Assembly (NCBI RefSeq): GCF_007655135.1
Contig: NC_045130.1
Span: 13,206,001 to 13,270,000, forward strand
Length of the DNA: 64,000 bases
Origin: Punica granatum
Lineage: Eukaryota; Streptophyta; Magnoliopsida; Myrtales; Lythraceae
Direction of reading: 5' to 3'
The notes beneath the pieces were generated by a model that was not told the origin of the DNA, made no database searches, and saw nothing but the letters and a program-made list of their open reading frames with translations. Below, piece after piece: positions 59,262 to 64,000 of the stretch. Each line of letters opens with the position of its first letter. Positions within the stretch are counted from its first letter, which is position 1. The position numbers and the translations under genes were made by a program.

Positions 59262-60239
59262 TTAGGGGTGATGATGCCCATCTCCACGTATTGGACTTCC
59301 ACCCACTCCTCCAAGATCTTCATTATAATCATTTGGCAAGTGAAATTAGATATAAATCCCAATTAAGAAATCAAAATGATGTTATAAAGGCGCAATTGCA
59401 CGTTTTAGAGAACAATCTATATAATTTTTTTGCTGAACAATCTATACATAAAAAGAGTGGGAAATTCATTATTGTGTTTATTGGTTTTTCATAGTTTTTA
59501 TTGTACCCCTCATATAAAAACTAATTCAGCTAATTTAACGTACGTGGACAATCTTGTAATCTTTATTCCAAGCTTTCAATGCATGGAAAGAATATTTCAA
59601 ACAATACCTCTTAATTATCACGAAAATATTACCCTTCAGTTTAATGATGTCTTTTCATTAAATACTAATTTATATAAATAATACATGATATTGTATAATT
59701 GATTTTTATCAATTGATTTTTTTCTTAATCTATCTAACTATATAATTTTCTATATTCTCAACAAAAGGACGTGCTCTCACGTGTAACGCATGTGAATTAT
59801 ACTGGCACAGGTCCAAAATTGGGAGACTAGACTAGCTTACTTTTTTGGGTGAATAGAGACTAGCATACTTAACTGCGTGCGACTGCTGGACCAGCTAGAT
59901 ACGGTAGACCTCCATTTCCGTGCACATCTTCTATGGAAACATCATTAATCTCCGTCAGGAACAGATAATTAAAAGATGTTTATGAAATTGAAAAGAATAA
60001 TTAAGGGACATTCGTGGGGCTTATAACCACCCATGTAAAGCTAAAATCTTCAGTCTGTCCTTTTGAATCGATAAATGTCCATCTAAAAATCAACAAAAAG
60101 TTGGAGGAGACGAACCACCGGAGAGAAGACGGCTGGTAAATGCCAGTTGGAGGAGGCAGAGGAGAACGACTGAGAGCATGAAGATGCGAAAGGCCAAAAA
60201 CGATGGAATAGTAGTCGTAAATACCACAGCTTTCTTCAT
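59262..60239 (-). CDS. g7: three-exon gene for a small secreted peptide (78 aa)
   Basis: Complete, and the closest sister of g2. Exons: 60239-60116 (124 nt), 59930-59874 (57 nt), 59317-59262 (56 nt with TAA). Introns are 185 and 556 nt, GT-AG, phase 1. The signal exon differs from g2 by Ala to Thr at codon 10; exon 2 encodes EDVHGNGGLPYLAGPAVAR (Val to Gly at one site); exon 3 is identical to g2 (NLGGVGGSPIRGDGHHHP). The 3' UTR donor and acceptor seen in g2 are also kept. No frame damage despite about 690 bp lost from intron 2, which suggests the coding part has been maintained. Function unknown. Confidence 0.65.
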
Positions 60240-60353
60240 CGATTCCCCTTTCCTCCTCTACCTCTCTATCTCTCTTTCTTTGTGTATGATATGATCGGAT
60301 GGATTCGACTTAACAGCTCTATACTAGCTCTATCGGGTTGGTGACTATTCGAT

Positions 60354-60362
60354 GTTATATAG
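60354..60362 (-). promoter_or_regulatory. TATA box of g7
   Basis: CTATATAAC on the minus strand, about 115 bp upstream of the g7 ATG, as in g2. Confidence 0.55.
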
Positions 60363-61130
60363 GCTGTGATATCGCCTGGTCATTAGTTGTTATAGGTGGA
60401 AAGCTGCGTGGATCATCTGGCTGGATTATCAGTCTTCCAAGAGGTTTGGTTTATTAAGTCAATTAATTGCGATTTATTTGAAAGTGGCTATAAGCTAGCG
60501 ACCGATAAAAAATCAATGCCAATGCTTCAAACTCTTGACCGGGGCTGCATCATTTTCGTGGAAGCATCACGAAGGAGAAAAACTGAGGTTCCTTTTATTT
60601 TTAATTACCTTTATGCATACAACGTATGGAAGTCGACATGTTAAATAAATGTATGGGTTTATTTTCGAAGACTCTGATTCTTGCTTGTGGACTCCAGAGA
60701 GGTGGATTACGACTTTGGACTGGCCATGCATTAAAAGTATATCTATGAGATATAAATACTAATATAACACTGGAGTTCGTGCGATATCTGGGGGAATGGG
60801 AAAAGAGTCAAGTACTCTCGCGATTGTTGTTTGTTTAAATTACTTTAATAAATTATTTTATTATAATATATCTTTTATTTAATTTTTGGCAAATAAATTA
60901 ATAAAAAGAAATATAAACACTAATATAACACTACAGTTTCATTAAATCGTCCCTAGTACTTGTTTTATTAGGCGATATAAAATTATTCGTCAAAAAACGA
61001 AACAATTAGTCTCATTACCTTCTCTTGTCGTGCTCGATTCTCCTCGTTACTTTTATCGCCAAAATATAGAAAAGTAAAAATTGAGAAATATGTATGTTAC
61101 TTTGCCTCATGTGCTCTTCAACCCCCCCAA

Positions 61131-61154
61131 CCCCCCCCCCCCCCCCCCCCCCCC
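61131..61154. repeat. Poly-C tract (24 bp)
   Basis: An unbroken run of 24 C preceded by AA and seven more C. Copy A has only about 15 C-rich bases interrupted by T at 10351-10365. Could form an i-motif or G-quadruplex; run length may be affected by assembly error. Confidence 0.9.
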
Positions 61155-62057
61155 AAGCAAGTTTTGTGTTCCTGTAAACATGATTCCATCTCATCTTGTT
61201 CAACTAGTCCGTGTATTATTTTTTTTATCTTAAGAGAAACTTCTTTTCACTTTTAATATAATCTTCCATCCTTTATTTGATTGTTGCTATTTTCAATTCA
61301 GTATTGTGCTTTATTTTGTTAATATAGGAGTTTGCAAGTTAAATTTACACAAAATTCTTCTACATATTAAAAGTGTGAAGCTCATTTGAATGTTTCTCCG
61401 CATTTACATTCCAAAAATGCCCTTTTTCTTTTTAAGTTCCATAAATATCCTTCCTCATAATAAAATTCTTAACATCTCTCTTCCACCTTTATTCTTTTAA
61501 GTGGTTATTATGTGGATATAAAAAATGTCTGGTTTCAATATACTATTCACCCTTAATATATAATCCATTACACTGATCGTATTCATCATGCATGATGAAT
61601 ATATGCAAGTATTCTTTTCCTTCCTCTTTAATTTTTCAAATCAATGATATTTTTTTATTCAGAATTTCGTCAAAAGTTACTTATGATCCAATTGTTTTTC
61701 CACTTATGAATGATTTGTGTTATGCCATCGCCGCTGGTTTTTCTCTTAGATCAGGAGGACAACATGCACGATTAGACCGCCCTTATTAATGAGGACAAGA
61801 ACTTGAAATTTGAGAACAGTTATAATTTGTTTGGTTATTTGTACATTATTAATTATAAAGTTCTTGGTTACCACGATGTGGTCAAATAATATCTTTTGGG
61901 CCGGGATGCATTTTAGGAAAGGTGCAGTAGTTATTTTTATCGCATATAAAAAAATCTCTATGTACATGAAAGATCCGTGAACTATATACATATATATTGT
62001 GTGAATCGTGCACTACTCATGTTCCGAAAGGCCACCATACTGTTTTTCCCCCAGCAG

Positions 62058-62578
62058 AGGGTTAATTATACCGGGAGAGCATAAAGTTCCTAAAGTGTAA
62101 CACTTTGAGGCAACAAGAAAAAAATTATAACAATCCGGTTTAGGAATTCTCCCGATTTCGATGGATGGAGCCTCGATCCCGGCTACCACCCCCCGATTGG
62201 AATTGTCGGTACCCTCTGGGGTCACCAGCGATCCCAACTGGGATAGTGGTGGTCGGAATCGAGGCCCTCTCATCTCTTTATCTTCTGATTTTTTTTTGAA
62301 TTTTTTTATTATTTTTATTTTTTCCTGTTTTCTAGAATAATTTTTATTAAAATATTTCTATAAGCCTCACCCGACCTATAATGATGAGCCACGTTAGATA
62401 AGTACTGACACGTAATAAGTCACGTAAACATTGGGCTGACGGTTCAATCTGGAAATGATGAATTGATTTTGCCTGAAACATTTTCGAAACCTTATGCATT
62501 AAATTGTTACAATTTTTTATTTTACTTCAAAATGTCACACTTCATAAACTTTTTGCCCTTCTCGAGTAATTAACCCTT
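62058..62578. mobile_element. Long-TIR (MULE-like or foldback) element, copy B
   Basis: Counterpart of 11262-11775, again flanked by CAGCAG (62052-62057 and 62579-62584), with the same arms and GC-rich centre. Inherited by the segmental duplication. Confidence 0.55.
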
Positions 62579-62929
62579 CAGCAGACACCTTCTTTTTGAT
62601 AGGTACTCTCTAACAGACACCTTCTAATAGATACAAATCTTATAGCCGCCAATTGAAGTACCTGCTTTCCTCTCACTCCTATATAAGCCTTTGAATATAT
62701 ATATATATATATATATACACCCCACGTATACTGGCGCAGTCTCTCTTTCCTTCTCGCCTACGCCATGAATGCTCCATTACCTTTTTTTTTCTCTCTTTCC
62801 TTTATTTCTTTCTAATACTATCTTTTATCAGCTTTACTATTGATGTTCACTCAAGATACACTGATCTCCATTTCCATCTCTTTCTATCAAATTGCCGAAT
62901 TGTCTAGCGATTCTCTTCTAATTCATTAC

Positions 62930-63073
62930 TGAATAATACAACGGTTTATATTACATCTCAAAGAGAAGCTAAAATAAGTAATCTCTAACCTTCCATCTTG
63001 GCCTCTAATACTATGGAATATAATACAGGAAAATAATATCCTAAATATGGTCTAATATTATACAATATCTTCA
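62930..63073 (-). mobile_element. Ty1/copia LTR (144 bp), copy B
   Basis: Same length and ends (TGAA...TTCA) as 12063-12206, with the purine tract CTTGAGGAGGAGTAC upstream on the minus strand. Confidence 0.5.
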
Positions 63074-63083
63074 GTACTCCTCC

Positions 63084-64000
63084 TCAAGTTGGCGCATGTA
63101 TGTCAATAGTGCCCAACTTGCGAAGAAGAGCCTGAAACCAATCCCGTCCTAGAGCCTTTGTAAATATGTCTGCGAGGTGGTGGCTACTCGACAAGTACCG
63201 TGTGATAATGTGGCCCTTCTTGAGATGATCACGAACGAAATGACAGTCTATTTCTATGTGCTTCGTTCGCTTGTGGAAGACGAGATTGGCCGCAATGTAT
63301 ATTGCTGCTTGGTTATCACAATGTAGCTCCGTAGGTTGGGACTGATCCACACCAAGCGAGCGCAGAAGTCCTCGAAGCCAAACCAACTCAGCTATTGGGA
63401 TGGCCATAGAGTGATACTTCGCTTCAGCTGAGGATCTACGAACAGTGGTCTGCTTCTTGGCCTTCCAAGAGATGGGATAGCCACCTTGATGTGGCAGAAG
63501 ACCTGGCAAGTCAGTATCTGGAGAAAATTAGGTTCTAACGACCCTATTTTGAAGGAAATGGCCTCCGGAACAAAACTCACAGCTTTGCTGTGATTTTTCG
63601 ATATTTAAGGCAAATTTCATCGCTTAGGGCCTCAAATAGGCAATTTATGTTAATTAGGGTGTTTTTGCAATTTTAGAAAAGTTTAGTTCTTTTTATGCAA
63701 TTTAGGTTTTCTTAAACCCTATTTAAGTTTTGTGTAAGCCCTATGGCTGAAGAGTGGTTTTTTGGATTATCAATAAAATTCAGACCTTTCGTGCTTTGTC
63801 CAATCTCGGATCGATTCGAGTTTGATGCCTATTTCCTGGTATTCGTAGAATCAACAGGTATAGAAGATCGTACTTTCGGTATTCGTGTGCGAATCAACGG
63901 GTTTGTGACCGTTACTCGCGTTGTACGCTGCGTCACACCTACTGTCACAAAGTAGCCCATAATGGATTGTTGAGTCATTGGACACTCTACCCATTCCACA
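63084..64000 (-). pseudogene. pol: Ty1/copia RNase H fragment, copy B, split by a solo LTR
   Basis: Carries the RNase H signatures SSAEAKYHSMA (Lys where copy A has Glu at one site), CDNQAA and KRTKHIEIDCHFVRD. At 63487 the frame is interrupted by an LTR and resumes at 63941. It runs off the right edge. Non-functional. Confidence 0.8.
63487..63935 (+). mobile_element. Solo LTR of the CRM-like family inside the copia fragment
   Basis: 449 bp, TGATGTGGCAGAAGACC to GTACGCTGCGTCA. CACCT lies on both sides (63482-63486 and 63936-63940). The empty site is visible in copy A (GCCACCTAGTGTCACAG, near 12612), confirming a 5-bp target duplication and an insertion after the segmental duplication. Confidence 0.92.

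Larger units (their letters stand above)
57880..64000. repeat. Segmental duplication, copy B
   Basis: Partner of 6280-13100. It continues past the right edge of the window. It differs by the solo LTR at 63487-63935, the expanded poly-C at 61131, and an (AT)n plus TATA-like stretch near 62681-62735 that copy A lacks. Confidence 0.85.

Overview
This window looks like nuclear DNA of a flowering plant, probably a eudicot. It is AT-rich and intron-bearing, and it is packed with plant transposon lineages: a CRM-like Ty3/gypsy element, Ty1/copia fragments, a Tat/Ogre-like giant-LTR element, CACTA elements, hAT-like MITEs and long-TIR elements. No bacterial operon, tRNA, rRNA or CRISPR array is seen. 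The species cannot be told from the sequence alone.

The unifying feature is a minus-strand cluster of a small, unrecognised gene family that I reconstruct here as g1 to g7. Each intact member has three short coding exons with phase-1 introns: a signal-peptide exon of 124 or 130 nt, a 57-nt exon, and a last coding exon of 56 or 62 nt. An intron seems to follow only 12 to 14 nt after the stop. The products are 78 to 82 aa secreted proteins with no cysteine in the mature part and a Gly/His/Pro-rich end. g2 (7730-9398), g3 (17913-20064) and g7 (59262-60239) are complete. g1 (85-208) runs off the window. g5 (32923-34462) is a shortened form. g4 (25438-25494) and g6 (54719-56130) are remnants. Lineage I (g1, g2, g7) has a short intron 1. 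Lineage II (g3, g5, g6) carries a MITE in intron 1 and a CACTA element upstream of the promoter.

Layout: 1-1.8 kb, g1 and its promoter, with a TRIM-like insertion. 1.8-5.0 kb, tandem duplication with nested MITEs. 6.3-13.1 kb, duplication copy A (exon-like ORF, g2, long-TIR element, copia pol fragment). 13.5-17.9 kb, mostly unassigned, with a CRM-type solo LTR (15550-16000). 17.9-21.6 kb, g3 unit. 21.6-25.6 kb, repeats and the g4 orphan exon. 25.66-30.79 kb, decayed CRM-like element. 31-37.8 kb, g5 unit. 37.78-54.60 kb, a 16.8-kb non-autonomous element with 5.3 to 5.4-kb LTRs on the minus strand. 54.6-57.8 kb, g6 unit. 57.9-64 kb, duplication copy B (exon-like ORF, g7, long-TIR element, copia fragment split by a solo LTR).

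The peptide genes appear to have multiplied by unit duplication (about 5-6 kb per unit), and transposons then disabled some copies. All splice models are read by eye and have no transcript support.
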